From JAANXG01 sp963731035 (GTDB taxonomy: Bacteria > Pseudomonadota > Gammaproteobacteria > Arenicellales > JAANXG01), in assembly GCA_963731035.1 (NCBI GenBank), contig CAVSUY010000013.1, forward strand, positions 142,778 through 206,777: a stretch of DNA of 64,000 nt, given 5' to 3'. Each line of letters starts with the position of its first letter. Positions within the stretch are counted from its first letter, which is position 1. Shown here piece by piece: positions 44,623 to 51,776 of the stretch. Made by a program: the position numbers and the translations under genes. A model generated the notes under the pieces. It had not been told where the DNA came from. It saw nothing but the letters and a program-made list of their open reading frames with translations, and searched no databases.

Positions 44623-45825
44623 GAGGCGGCGTCGATGATCCAGGTACTGAAACCCGGCAAGCGGAGCGTTGAAGTCCCGCCCCAGGGCCAGCACCTTGAA
44701 GAGCTCACCCATTTCGTGGGGCTGGGTCAGACGCTGCACCTGCTGGCTGAGTCGCCACTGGTCGGCGTCCGCGGCTTCCATCCTGCCCGGCACGAGATCC
44801 AGCAGTCCCAGGGACAACAGGAAGGCCGCCTGGTGGACGAAGCCCAGCACGTCCAGACCGGTGTCGGCGGCCCGTTGTGCCAAGGCCGAGAAATCCAGGT
44901 GTGCGGTGATGTCCTGCATGCCGACGTTGCGGTAGGGGTCGGGGTGGGCGCGGTGGCGGAAGTGGCACATCAAGGTCCCTGCGCTGCGTTCCGCGTGGTA
45001 GTACTCGTGCGCCGGGAACCCGTAATCGATGATCAAGACCACGCCGCGCCGCAGCCAGTCGCCGATGCCCGCGACCCAGTGCTGGGCGAGGATCCCGGCC
45101 TCGGACTCGTAGCCGGACGGCAGTCCCTTCTCCACGATGGCGGTCAGCTCGCCCGGCTGCGCCGGACGGGCCGTCTCGCGGAACGCTCCGTCCGCCCAGG
45201 TCACCTGGATGACCTCGAGGCCGGTGTCCGTCACCCGGAAACGCTCCACCGGCATGGCATCGAGAACTTCGTTGGCAATGACCACGCCTTCAAAGTGCCC
45301 GGGCAGGCGGTCCAACCAGCGGCACCGGTCAAGGAGCTCCGGACAGCGCCTGGCGATCGTGCCGCGCTGGCGCTCTCGCAGCTCGGGACTGAGCTCCAGA
45401 ATGTCGTAACGGCCGGGCAGGCGATCGCTGCGTTGGAGGGATTCGAGGATCTGCGCGCACAGGATGCCGGTGCCTGCGCCGAACTCCAGGATATCCCCTT
45501 CGTTCGGAAGCGCGTCCAGGACTTCGGCGCACTGCCGGGCCAGACATTCTCCGAACAAGTCACCCATCTGCGGCGCCGTCACGAAATCGCCATCGGTCCC
45601 GAGCTTGTACCGGCCGCCGACGTAGTAGCCGAGACCCGGCTCATAGAGAGCGCGCTGCATGAACTCGCTGAAGTCCAATGCACCGCCGGACTCGTCCATG
45701 GCCGCTCGCAGCCTGTCCACCAAGCGCCGCGCTACGGCCTGCTCGTCCGACCCCGGCGCCCCCTCCCCCGAAATGTCCCCGCCGGCACCCGGCGAGACAC
45801 TCGCCGAAGGCGTTTCATCCGACAT
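44620..45825 (-). CDS. midA: MidA/NDUFAF7 family SAM-dependent methyltransferase
   Basis: A 401-residue class I methyltransferase of the COG1565 family. Family pattern: FMQRALYEPGLGYYVGG near residue 54, FVTAPQMGDLFGECLARQ, the SAM-binding ILEFGAGTGILCAQIL near residue 112, VIANEVLDAMPVERF and LIIDYGFPAHEYYH. The mitochondrial relative NDUFAF7 methylates a complex I arginine; the bacterial target is not established. The first 30 residues look disordered. It is divergent from folM, with a MITE in the shared promoter region. Confidence 0.92.
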   Translation of the reverse strand: MSDETPSASVSPGAGGDISGEGAPGSDEQAVARRLVDRLRAAMDESGGALDFSEFMQRALYEPGLGYYVGGRYKLGTDGDFVTAPQMGDLFGECLARQCAEVLDALPNEGDILEFGAGTGILCAQILESLQRSDRLPGRYDILELSPELRERQRGTIARRCPELLDRCRWLDRLPGHFEGVVIANEVLDAMPVERFRVTDTGLEVIQVTWADGAFRETARPAQPGELTAIVEKGLPSGYESEAGILAQHWVAGIGDWLRRGVVLIIDYGFPAHEYYHAERSAGTLMCHFRHRAHPDPYRNVGMQDITAHLDFSALAQRAADTGLDVLGFVHQAAFLLSLGLLDLVPGRMEAADADQWRLSQQVQRLTQPHEMGELFKVLALGRDFNAPLAGFQYLDHRRRL

Positions 45826-45876
45826 CGGACGCCTCGAGATTCCAGGGGCGATCAGGACTTTTGTTCCGATACAAGC

Positions 45877-46144
45877 TAGTGTACCCCTTTACTGATATTG
45901 ACCCATTCAACGGCCCGGAAAGGGGTCAGGTGCAAGGCGCGGTTCGCCGGCAAGGGCCAGCCCTTGGCAAGAGGCGCAACGCAGCAGATGGCTCCTTTCC
46001 GGGCCGCCCGCAGGGAACGCGCCTGAGCCGTCACTGCAGCGTTCCGCTCCTTGTAAAGGGCCGGGCCATTCACTGCGGAGCGCGCCTTCCATTGCCTCCT
46101 CAGGCGCGCTCTGAATGGGTCAATATCAGTAAAGGGGTACACTA
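45877..46144. mobile_element. MITE with perfect 33-base terminal inverted repeats
   Basis: The 33 bases 45877-45909 (TAGTGTACCCCTTTACTGAT and on) are the exact reverse complement of 46112-46144. The 268-base unit has no coding capacity and is internally GC-rich with smaller inverted parts. The outer TA on both sides can be the TA target duplication of a mariner/IS630-type element, leaving repeats that begin GTGTACCCC. It occupies most of the midA-folM divergent promoter region: 51 bases from midA, about 35 from folM. Confidence 0.88.
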
Positions 46145-46179
46145 CGATGCAACTGTCAATCTATGCCAGTGGACCGCGG

Positions 46180-46926
46180 ATGATGCAGAACAATCTACTG
46201 CAAGACAAGGTCGCCCTGGTGACCGGCGGCGCGCAAAGGCTCGGCGGCGCCATAGCCACTCGGCTGCACGAAGCGGGCATGAACCTGGTGATCCACTACC
46301 GCTCCTCCGACCGGACCGCCCGGAGCCTGCAGGAGACTCTGCACGCGAAACGGGACGCTTCGACAGTGCTGGTCAAGGGCGACCTGCTCGAAGTCGACAA
46401 GAGTCGCCACTTGGTAGGACAGTGCGTTCAGGCATTCGGGAGGCTCGACGTAATCGTCAACAACGCCTCGACCTTCTACCCCACTCCCCTGGGCGACGTC
46501 TCGCCGGAGGACTGGGAAGCCTTGATGGGCGTCAACCTGCGCGCACCGTTCTTCCTGGCTCAGGAAGCCGCGATGGAGCTCAGGAAGAACCGGGGCTGCG
46601 TGGTCAACATGGTGGACATCTACGGGCTGACTCCCCTCAAGAACCACATCGTCTACAGCACTGCCAAAGCGGGCCTGATCGCGCTGACCCGGGCGCTGGC
46701 GCGCGAGCTGGCACCGGAGGTACGGGTCAACGCCGTCGCGCCGGGAGCTATCCTGTGGCCGGAAGGCGACGACAACGAAGTGGCTCATCAACGCATCATC
46801 TCCAATACTCCGCTCAAACGAATCGGCTCACCGGAAGAAGTCGCCGACGCAGTGCTGTTCCTGATTGGCGGTGCCGGATTCACCACGGGGCACGTCTTGC
46901 CGGTCGATGGCGGCCGCGGCCTTTGA
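46180..46926 (+). CDS. folM: pteridine reductase / dihydromonapterin reductase-like SDR
   Basis: A 248-residue short-chain dehydrogenase. Cofactor motif VALVTGGAQRLGGAIATRL with an RL-G pattern typical of pteridine reductases, then IHYRSSD (NADPH preference), VNNASTFYPTP, the catalytic YSTAKAG near residue 166 and VNAVAPGAILWP. FolM reduces dihydromonapterin or dihydrofolate; the folate link is supported by folK and folB downstream. Start ATG 46180 is chosen because codons before it fall against the MITE end; an ATG at 46147 also exists. Confidence 0.88.
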   Translation: MMQNNLLQDKVALVTGGAQRLGGAIATRLHEAGMNLVIHYRSSDRTARSLQETLHAKRDASTVLVKGDLLEVDKSRHLVGQCVQAFGRLDVIVNNASTFYPTPLGDVSPEDWEALMGVNLRAPFFLAQEAAMELRKNRGCVVNMVDIYGLTPLKNHIVYSTAKAGLIALTRALARELAPEVRVNAVAPGAILWPEGDDNEVAHQRIISNTPLKRIGSPEEVADAVLFLIGGAGFTTGHVLPVDGGRGL

Positions 46927-47002
46927 ACACATCAGCGTAAAGCCCGACGATCCCCGATACTTCCTGCGTCACCGGCAGGCGTTATATGTCGACAACTTCT
47001 GA

Positions 47003-47083
47003 ATCGCGGCTGAAGCCGCTCCTACAATCCGCGGTTCGGTAACCGTGGATATCCACGGATTGTAGGAGCGGCTTCAGCCGCGA
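47003..47083. repeat. REP-like pair, tail-to-tail orientation
   Basis: ATCGCGGCTGAAGCCGCTCC on the left and its reverse complement on the right, in opposite order to the pairs at 37255 and 40446. Between them is the palindrome CCGTGGATATCCACGG (47043-47058). It lies between convergent folM and folK. Confidence 0.85.
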
Positions 47084-47102
47084 TGAGCCAAACGAGGCGC
47101 CG

Positions 47103-47633
47103 CTACCCTCCGAGATTCCCCCGTTGCGGCTTGAAACCCGAGCCGGGTTGGTAGTCCGCCACCAGCCACAGCTTCTGGGACTTGTCCTCGAACGACGACC
47201 ACAGCTCGGCGTAGCTGCGGCCGATTTCGGGATGCAGCAGATCGCCGGCAATGTCCGCCAACGGCCGCAGTACGAAGGCATACGCCAGGATGTCGGTCCG
47301 TGGCACATCGTAAGGCGGCTCGTGGTTGATCGTGTCCCCGTACAGCAGTACGTCCAGATCCAGTGTCCGGTCCTCGAACCCGGACCCGCCGCGGCGCCGA
47401 CCCCTTCTGGATTCAATGCCGGACAGCATTGTCGCCACTTCCGGCAGTTCCCGATCGGTTACAAGGCCGACGACCAGGTTGTAGAAATTCGGTCCCTCGA
47501 ATCCGACCGATTCGGTTTCATACAAAGGGGATACCGCCAGCGGGCCGAAGCTTTCCTCCAGGAAACGCAATCCTTCCCGCACGTTGCCCTCCCGGTCGAT
47601 ATTGCTGCCGACGCTGACGTAGACCTCAGGCAT
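47103..47633 (-). CDS. folK: 2-amino-4-hydroxy-6-hydroxymethyldihydropteridine pyrophosphokinase
   Basis: A 176-residue HPPK that transfers pyrophosphate from ATP to hydroxymethyl-dihydropterin in folate synthesis. Motifs: VYVSVGSNIDREGNVREGL at the N terminus, SPLYETESVGFEGPNFYNLV and the metal-binding segment EDRTLDLDVLLYG, plus VPRTDILAYAFVLRPL. ATG at 47633 is preferred over an in-frame start at 47687. It overlaps folB by eight bases. Confidence 0.95.
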   Translation of the reverse strand: MPEVYVSVGSNIDREGNVREGLRFLEESFGPLAVSPLYETESVGFEGPNFYNLVVGLVTDRELPEVATMLSGIESRRGRRRGGSGFEDRTLDLDVLLYGDTINHEPPYDVPRTDILAYAFVLRPLADIAGDLLHPEIGRSYAELWSSFEDKSQKLWLVADYQPGSGFKPQRGNLGG

Positions 47634-47985
47634 CCTGGGTACCTCGCTCAACGACCACCCCGACCGAGCGGCTGCCCCGCACGGCACCGCCCTTGTCCAG
47701 CGTCACCCGGCACCATGGGATGTCGAACTCTTCGAGCAGCAGCCCGGCGATGCGCTCGGCCAGGGTCTCGATCAAATTGAACTCGGAGCCCTCGACGAAG
47801 GCGATGACACGCTTGGCCACGGCCTTGTAGTTGAGCGTATCCTCGAGCTTGTCGCTGGCCGCCGCGCGCTTGATGTCGGTACCCATCTCCAGGTCTATCG
47901 AGACGCGCTGGCGCATCTGCCGCTCCCAACCCCACACGCCGATCACACATTCCGCCTTGAGGTCTTTCAGAAAGATAATATCCAC
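47626..47985 (-). CDS. folB: dihydroneopterin aldolase
   Basis: A 119-residue aldolase that cleaves dihydroneopterin in folate synthesis. Family features: DIIFLKDLKAECVIGVWGWE at the N terminus with the pterin-binding glutamate-containing segment, LNYKAVAKRVIAFVEGSEFN, IETLAERIAG and CRVTLDKGGAVRGS. The GTG at 47985 aligns with the FolB start; a TTG ten codons upstream is an alternative. It is translated just before folK, divergent from plsY. Confidence 0.94.
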   Translation of the reverse strand: MDIIFLKDLKAECVIGVWGWERQMRQRVSIDLEMGTDIKRAAASDKLEDTLNYKAVAKRVIAFVEGSEFNLIETLAERIAGLLLEEFDIPWCRVTLDKGGAVRGSRSVGVVVERGTQDA

Positions 47986-48157
47986 TGCCGGTTCCGCCGC
48001 TGAGTCGATTGTCAAGTGAAGCTTTTATAAGCGACGCGGCAGCCTGTCAAACACCGTACCCCACGGACAACACCTTCCAGGGGGGCGAGTAGAAAGACCC
48101 GGCCCTTCCCGGACGGCAATGCTTGACCCTTCACGCCGGAGCCACTCAAATAGGGCC

Positions 48158-48748
48158 ATGCTATACGCCCTGCCGGTTCTGGCCTACCTGATCGGATCGA
48201 TCTCCAGCGCGGTTCTGGTGGCGCGATTGTTTGCCATGAACGATCCACGCTCGACGGGCAGCGGCAATCCCGGCGCCACCAATATCCTGCGCCAAGGCAA
48301 CAAGGCTGCCGCCCTGCTGACCCTGTTGGGGGACATATTGAAAGGTGTGGTTCCGGTACTGATCGCGCGCGTTTTCACGGCCGAACCGTCGATCCTGGCG
48401 CTGGTGGCGGGCGCCGCCTTCCTGGGCCACCTGTTCCCAGTGTTCTTCGGCTTCCGGGGAGGCAAGGGCGTCGCCACGGGACTGGGCGTGTATCTCGGCC
48501 TGTACTGGCCGGTGGCCGCCGGCCTGATCGCCTGCTGGCTGGTGGTGGCGGGGATCAGCCGTTACTCGTCGCTGGCGGCGATTGTCTCCAGCGCCGTGTC
48601 GCCGCTGCTGGTGGCCTTGTGCCTCCCTCAACCCGCATACGTGGAACTGTCTATCGTGCTCGCCGCCCTGCTCCTGTGGCGCCACCGCCGGAACATGCAA
48701 AGGCTGCTTCGCGGCGAAGAAGACAGGATTCGATTCTCCAGGGGCTAG
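48158..48748 (+). CDS. plsY: glycerol-3-phosphate acyltransferase PlsY
   Basis: A 196-residue membrane acyltransferase using acyl-phosphate to acylate glycerol-3-phosphate, the first step of phospholipid synthesis. Conserved loops: LIGSISSAVLVARLF, DPRSTGSGNPGATNILRQGN near residue 29, and HLFPVFFGFRGGKGVATGLG near residue 92. Five to six hydrophobic segments. The ATG at 48158 is used; an in-frame upstream ATG adds non-hydrophobic residues. Its TAG stop coincides with the start of a TAGTG...CACTA sequence. Confidence 0.96.
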   Translation: MLYALPVLAYLIGSISSAVLVARLFAMNDPRSTGSGNPGATNILRQGNKAAALLTLLGDILKGVVPVLIARVFTAEPSILALVAGAAFLGHLFPVFFGFRGGKGVATGLGVYLGLYWPVAAGLIACWLVVAGISRYSSLAAIVSSAVSPLLVALCLPQPAYVELSIVLAALLLWRHRRNMQRLLRGEEDRIRFSRG

Positions 48749-48763
48749 TGTACCCGGTCACTA
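48746..48763. repeat. 18-base TAGTG...CACTA sequence at the plsY stop
   Basis: TAGTGTACCCGGTCACTA starts with the same ten bases as the MITE at 45877 and ends CACTA like both MITEs. It begins on the plsY stop codon. It may be an excision footprint or chance. Confidence 0.4.
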
Positions 48764-48769
48764 GCGGCC

Positions 48770-49792
48770 TCAGGCCCGCGGCGGCTCCAGCTCGGTCAGC
48801 GGCCACCGTGGCCTGACCTGGAAACTGCCCCCCGACACCCCGGCCCCAAGCCGGGCCCGCATCCAACCGGCGTAGGCGATCATGGCGCCGTTGTCGGTGC
48901 AGAATTCCAAGCGCGGAAAATACACCTTGATACCTTCCCTTTCCGCCAGCCCCGCGAGTCGGTCCCGCAGGTCGCGGTTGGCGCCCACGCCGCCGGCGAC
49001 CACCAGCCGTTGATGACCGGTTTCGTCCAGCGCCCGGCGGCACTTGATCACCAGGGTCTCGACGGCGGCGTCCTGGAAGGCCAGCGCGATGTCGGCGACC
49101 GCGGAATCGTCCAGGGTTCCCGCGCGCACGGCCTGCAGCACGGCGGTCTTCAGGCCGCTGAAACTGAAGTCGAGGCCGGGACGACCGGTCATGGGTCGTG
49201 GAAAACTGAAACGTCCCGCCGCCCCGCGTTCGGCGGCGGCGGCAATAGCCGGGCCACCCGGATAGCCGAGCCCCAGCAGCTTGGCGGTCTTGTCGAAGGC
49301 CTCGCCGACGGCGTCGTCCAGGGTCCGCCCCAGCAAACTGTAGCGCCCATGACCGGCGACCTCCACGAGCATGGTATGGCCACCCGAGACCAGCAGCGCC
49401 AGGAAGGGAAACTGCGGCCGATCCTCCTCCAGCATCGGCGCGAGCAGGTGGCCTTCCATGTGGTGCACGGCCACCGCAGGGATGTCGCGGGCCGCGGCCA
49501 GGCCGTGACCCAGGGCCGCTCCCACCAGCAGGGCCCCCACCAGGCCGGGGCCGGCGGTATAGGCCACCGCGTCCAGGTCCTCGGTCCCCGCGCCGGCCCT
49601 GCTCAGCACCTCCCGGACCAGCGGCAGCAGCTTGCGAACATGGTCGCGCGCCGCCAGCTCGGGCACCACGCCGCCGTACAAGGCGTGGGTCTCGATCTGC
49701 GAGAACCGGCAGTGCGACAGCAGGCCGCGCTCGCCGTCGTAGAGCGCGGCCGCGGTATCGTCACAGGATGTCTCGATGCCCAGTACCAGCAT
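48770..49792 (-). CDS. tsaD: tRNA threonylcarbamoyladenosine transferase subunit TsaD
   Basis: A 340-residue ASKHA-fold protein that, with TsaB and TsaE, puts threonylcarbamoyl on A37 of tRNAs reading ANN codons. Features: MLVLGIETSCDDTAAALYD, VAYTAGPGLVGALLVGA, the metal-binding HHMEGHLLAP near residue 110, LLVSGGHTMLVEV and VVAGGVGANRDLRDRL. ATG 49792 fits the family start; the frame is open upstream to 49882. Divergent from rpsU, as in many gammaproteobacteria. Confidence 0.97.
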   Translation of the reverse strand: MLVLGIETSCDDTAAALYDGERGLLSHCRFSQIETHALYGGVVPELAARDHVRKLLPLVREVLSRAGAGTEDLDAVAYTAGPGLVGALLVGAALGHGLAAARDIPAVAVHHMEGHLLAPMLEEDRPQFPFLALLVSGGHTMLVEVAGHGRYSLLGRTLDDAVGEAFDKTAKLLGLGYPGGPAIAAAAERGAAGRFSFPRPMTGRPGLDFSFSGLKTAVLQAVRAGTLDDSAVADIALAFQDAAVETLVIKCRRALDETGHQRLVVAGGVGANRDLRDRLAGLAEREGIKVYFPRLEFCTDNGAMIAYAGWMRARLGAGVSGGSFQVRPRWPLTELEPPRA

Positions 49793-49922
49793 GCTGCGTA
49801 TCCCGCATCGCGGGCCTTGGATTGTTTGGTTCAGCGTGGATTCACGCCGGGCGCCGGCCGTAATCCCCGGGCAATCCGCCATTCAGGGCCATGGTAGAAC
49901 GGTCCTCGAGGCAAGATCCGCC

Positions 49923-49951
49923 TTGTTCGGGCAGCCGGCATTGATTAGAAT
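49923..49951 (+). promoter_or_regulatory. sigma-70-type promoter of rpsU
   Basis: TTGTTC at 49923-49928 and TAGAAT at 49946-49951, spaced by 17 bases, 34 bases before the rpsU ATG. The -10 matches consensus at five of six positions, the -35 at three. Confidence 0.55.
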
Positions 49952-49985
49952 CCGGCGCCTTCCATGTACCAGACTTGAGAATTGT

Positions 49986-50201
49986 ATGCCAAGTGTGAAA
50001 GTCCGTCAGGATGAGCCGTTCGACATGATTCTGAGGCGCTTCCGCCGCGCCTGCGAAAAGGCCGGGGTCTTCACCGAAATGCGCCGGCGCGAGCACTACG
50101 AGAAGCCCACCACCACCCGCAAGCGGAAAGCCGCCGCGGCCCGCAAGCGCGAGCTGAAGCGCATGTCCCGGCAGCGGAACCGGTTCCAACGCCCTCACTG
50201 A
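49986..50201 (+). CDS. rpsU: 30S ribosomal protein S21
   Basis: A 71-residue basic small-subunit protein: PSVKVRQDEPFDMILRRFRR, CEKAGVFTEMRRREHYEKPT and a lysine/arginine-rich tail. Length and sequence are standard for gammaproteobacteria. It heads the macromolecular synthesis block (rpsU-dnaG-rpoD), here with yqeY inserted next. Confidence 0.97.
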   Translation: MPSVKVRQDEPFDMILRRFRRACEKAGVFTEMRRREHYEKPTTTRKRKAAAARKRELKRMSRQRNRFQRPH

Positions 50202-50251
50202 GCCGTCTCCCCCAAGTTTCGAATCACGCAGTCCCCGAAATCCCGCAGACG

Positions 50252-50698
50252 ATGAGCCTCAAGGAGCGCATCACCGAGGATATGAAGGCCGCCATGAAGG
50301 CCAAGGACACAGCCCGGCTGGATTCCATCCGCATGCTGCGCGCCGCCATCCAGCGCAAGGAATTGGACGACCAGGTGACACTGGACGACGACGGCGTCAT
50401 GGGCGTCATCGAGAAGCAGATCAAGCAGTCCCGCGATTCCATCGAGCAGTTCCAGGCCGGTAACCGCACCGACCTCGCGGACAAGGAGCAGGCCTCGGTT
50501 GATCTCCTGTCCGAATACCTTCCCGAGCCGCTCGGCGACGCCGAGCTCGACACCGTAGTCCGCCAGGCAATCTCCGAGACCGGGGCCGGGACCATGAAGG
50601 ACATGGGCAAGGTCATGGCCCGGATCAGACCCCAGGTGCAGGGGCGTGCGGACATGGGCCAGGTCAGCGCCAAGGTCAAGTCACTTCTCGAAAGCTGA
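50252..50698 (+). CDS. yqeY: YqeY / GatB-like domain protein
   Basis: A 148-residue helical protein homologous to the tRNA-binding tail of GatB. Landmarks: LKERITEDMKAAMKAKD, LDSIRMLRAAIQRKELD, ASVDLLSEYLPEPLGDAELD and GTMKDMGKVMARIRPQVQGR. The free-standing protein may act in tRNA-dependent amidation or tRNA binding; it is not well characterised. Between rpsU and dnaG in many gammaproteobacteria. Confidence 0.94.
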   Translation: MSLKERITEDMKAAMKAKDTARLDSIRMLRAAIQRKELDDQVTLDDDGVMGVIEKQIKQSRDSIEQFQAGNRTDLADKEQASVDLLSEYLPEPLGDAELDTVVRQAISETGAGTMKDMGKVMARIRPQVQGRADMGQVSAKVKSLLES

Positions 50699-50744
50699 GC
50701 CGCGCCTGCGGTTCGCAGTTCCTTCCCCTTTTAGCAATCGCAGC

Positions 50745-50869
50745 TGACAGCGATTGCTCCCGGCAATTCACTGCACTTCCTCCGTCCACGGAGGTCGAAG
50801 CCGCTCCTATAATCCTCCGTTTCGGCACTGCGGTGAACCCTGGATTGTAGGAGCGGCTTCAGCCGCGAT
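50745..50869. repeat. repeat family B copy 2 joined to a REP-like pair
   Basis: 50745-50808 matches the repeat at 44386 closely. It runs directly into a REP-like pair, 50797-50808 (GAAGCCGCTCCT, shortened arm) and 50842-50869 (GGATTGTAGGAGCGGCTTCA and on). A separate stem GCAATCGC/GCGATTGC is at 50734-50757. The mtfA stop lies within the right arm. Confidence 0.8.
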
Positions 50870-51713
50870 CCCCCAGTCCATCCCCCCACGGCCGACCCCC
50901 GGCCCACCCCGCCGGATCCAGGCCGTAGAACCTGTGAAGCTGCTCGTATAGCTGCGGGAGCTGGTGCTTCATGACCGCCGGGCTCTCGAAGAAGGACTCC
51001 GTAGCCACCGCGAAGAACTCCGCCGGCGAGACGGCCCCGTAAGGGTCCAACACCGAGTCCTCGCCCCGGAACGCCTGGCGCCGTAGAGACGCATACTCGC
51101 GGCCGAGCACGCTGGCCCACTCGGCGTACTGTGAACGCTCCCGCAGCACGGGCAAACCGTCCATTGTCTCGTTCTCCTCGTCCAGCTTGTGCGCGAACTC
51201 GTGAATCACCACGTTGCGCCCTTCCCCGAAATGACGTGCGTCGTCGGTGATATCGGACCAAGCCAGCACCACGGGGCCGCGCCGCCAGGACTCGCCTGAA
51301 CGGACGCTGCGCTCATGAGTCTCGATCGCGCCGTCGTAGGTGGTATGGTCCACCACGAACGGATCGGGATACACGAGGATGGTCTGAAATCCCGGGAAAT
51401 GGCGCTTCCCCCGCCCCAGCAGCAGCATCACGGCGTTGCCCGCCACGGCGACTCGCATCTCGTCGGTGATCTCCAGACCGTTGCAGCCCACGAAGCGCTT
51501 CTCGTCCAGGAAGATATTGACCAGCCCGTGCAGCACCGGGCGCAGCGTCCCGGGCAGGCGGCGGTAAAGCGGTATCCGCTCGAGGATGCCTCGCCGGTCC
51601 TCCGGCAGGGGCTGCTGGAAAAGGATCTCCCGCCGGCGGCGGCGCCAATAGCGCCGCGCCGCCCACCCCAAGGCGGCCAGTAGAATCAACCCAAGAACGA
51701 TCAAAATCGGCAA
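50859..51713 (-). CDS. mtfA: M90 family zinc peptidase MtfA-like
   Basis: A 284-residue metallopeptidase with one N-terminal membrane helix (PILIVLGLILLAALGWAARR) and the zinc motif VIHEFAHKLDEEN near residue 170; a downstream glutamate lies in AEFFAVATESFFESP. In E. coli MtfA affects the Mlc regulator and glucose uptake. The last codons and the TGA stop (GDRG, stop) are made of the REP-like arm, so the C terminus differs from relatives. It lies on the opposite strand between yqeY and dnaG, splitting the macromolecular synthesis block. Confidence 0.92.
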   Translation of the reverse strand: MPILIVLGLILLAALGWAARRYWRRRRREILFQQPLPEDRRGILERIPLYRRLPGTLRPVLHGLVNIFLDEKRFVGCNGLEITDEMRVAVAGNAVMLLLGRGKRHFPGFQTILVYPDPFVVDHTTYDGAIETHERSVRSGESWRRGPVVLAWSDITDDARHFGEGRNVVIHEFAHKLDEENETMDGLPVLRERSQYAEWASVLGREYASLRRQAFRGEDSVLDPYGAVSPAEFFAVATESFFESPAVMKHQLPQLYEQLHRFYGLDPAGWAGGRPWGDGLGDRG

Positions 51714-51776
51714 TGTCTAGCCCGCCTCCGGGCACCGGACTTTACAGCACCCCCGTTTTGCATTGAACTTGCCCCC

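Noticed and set aside
46982..47416. Reverse frame running from folK through the REP pair
   Set aside because: It overlaps folK in another frame and its end is translated repeat (RSGFSRDS), a typical REP artefact.
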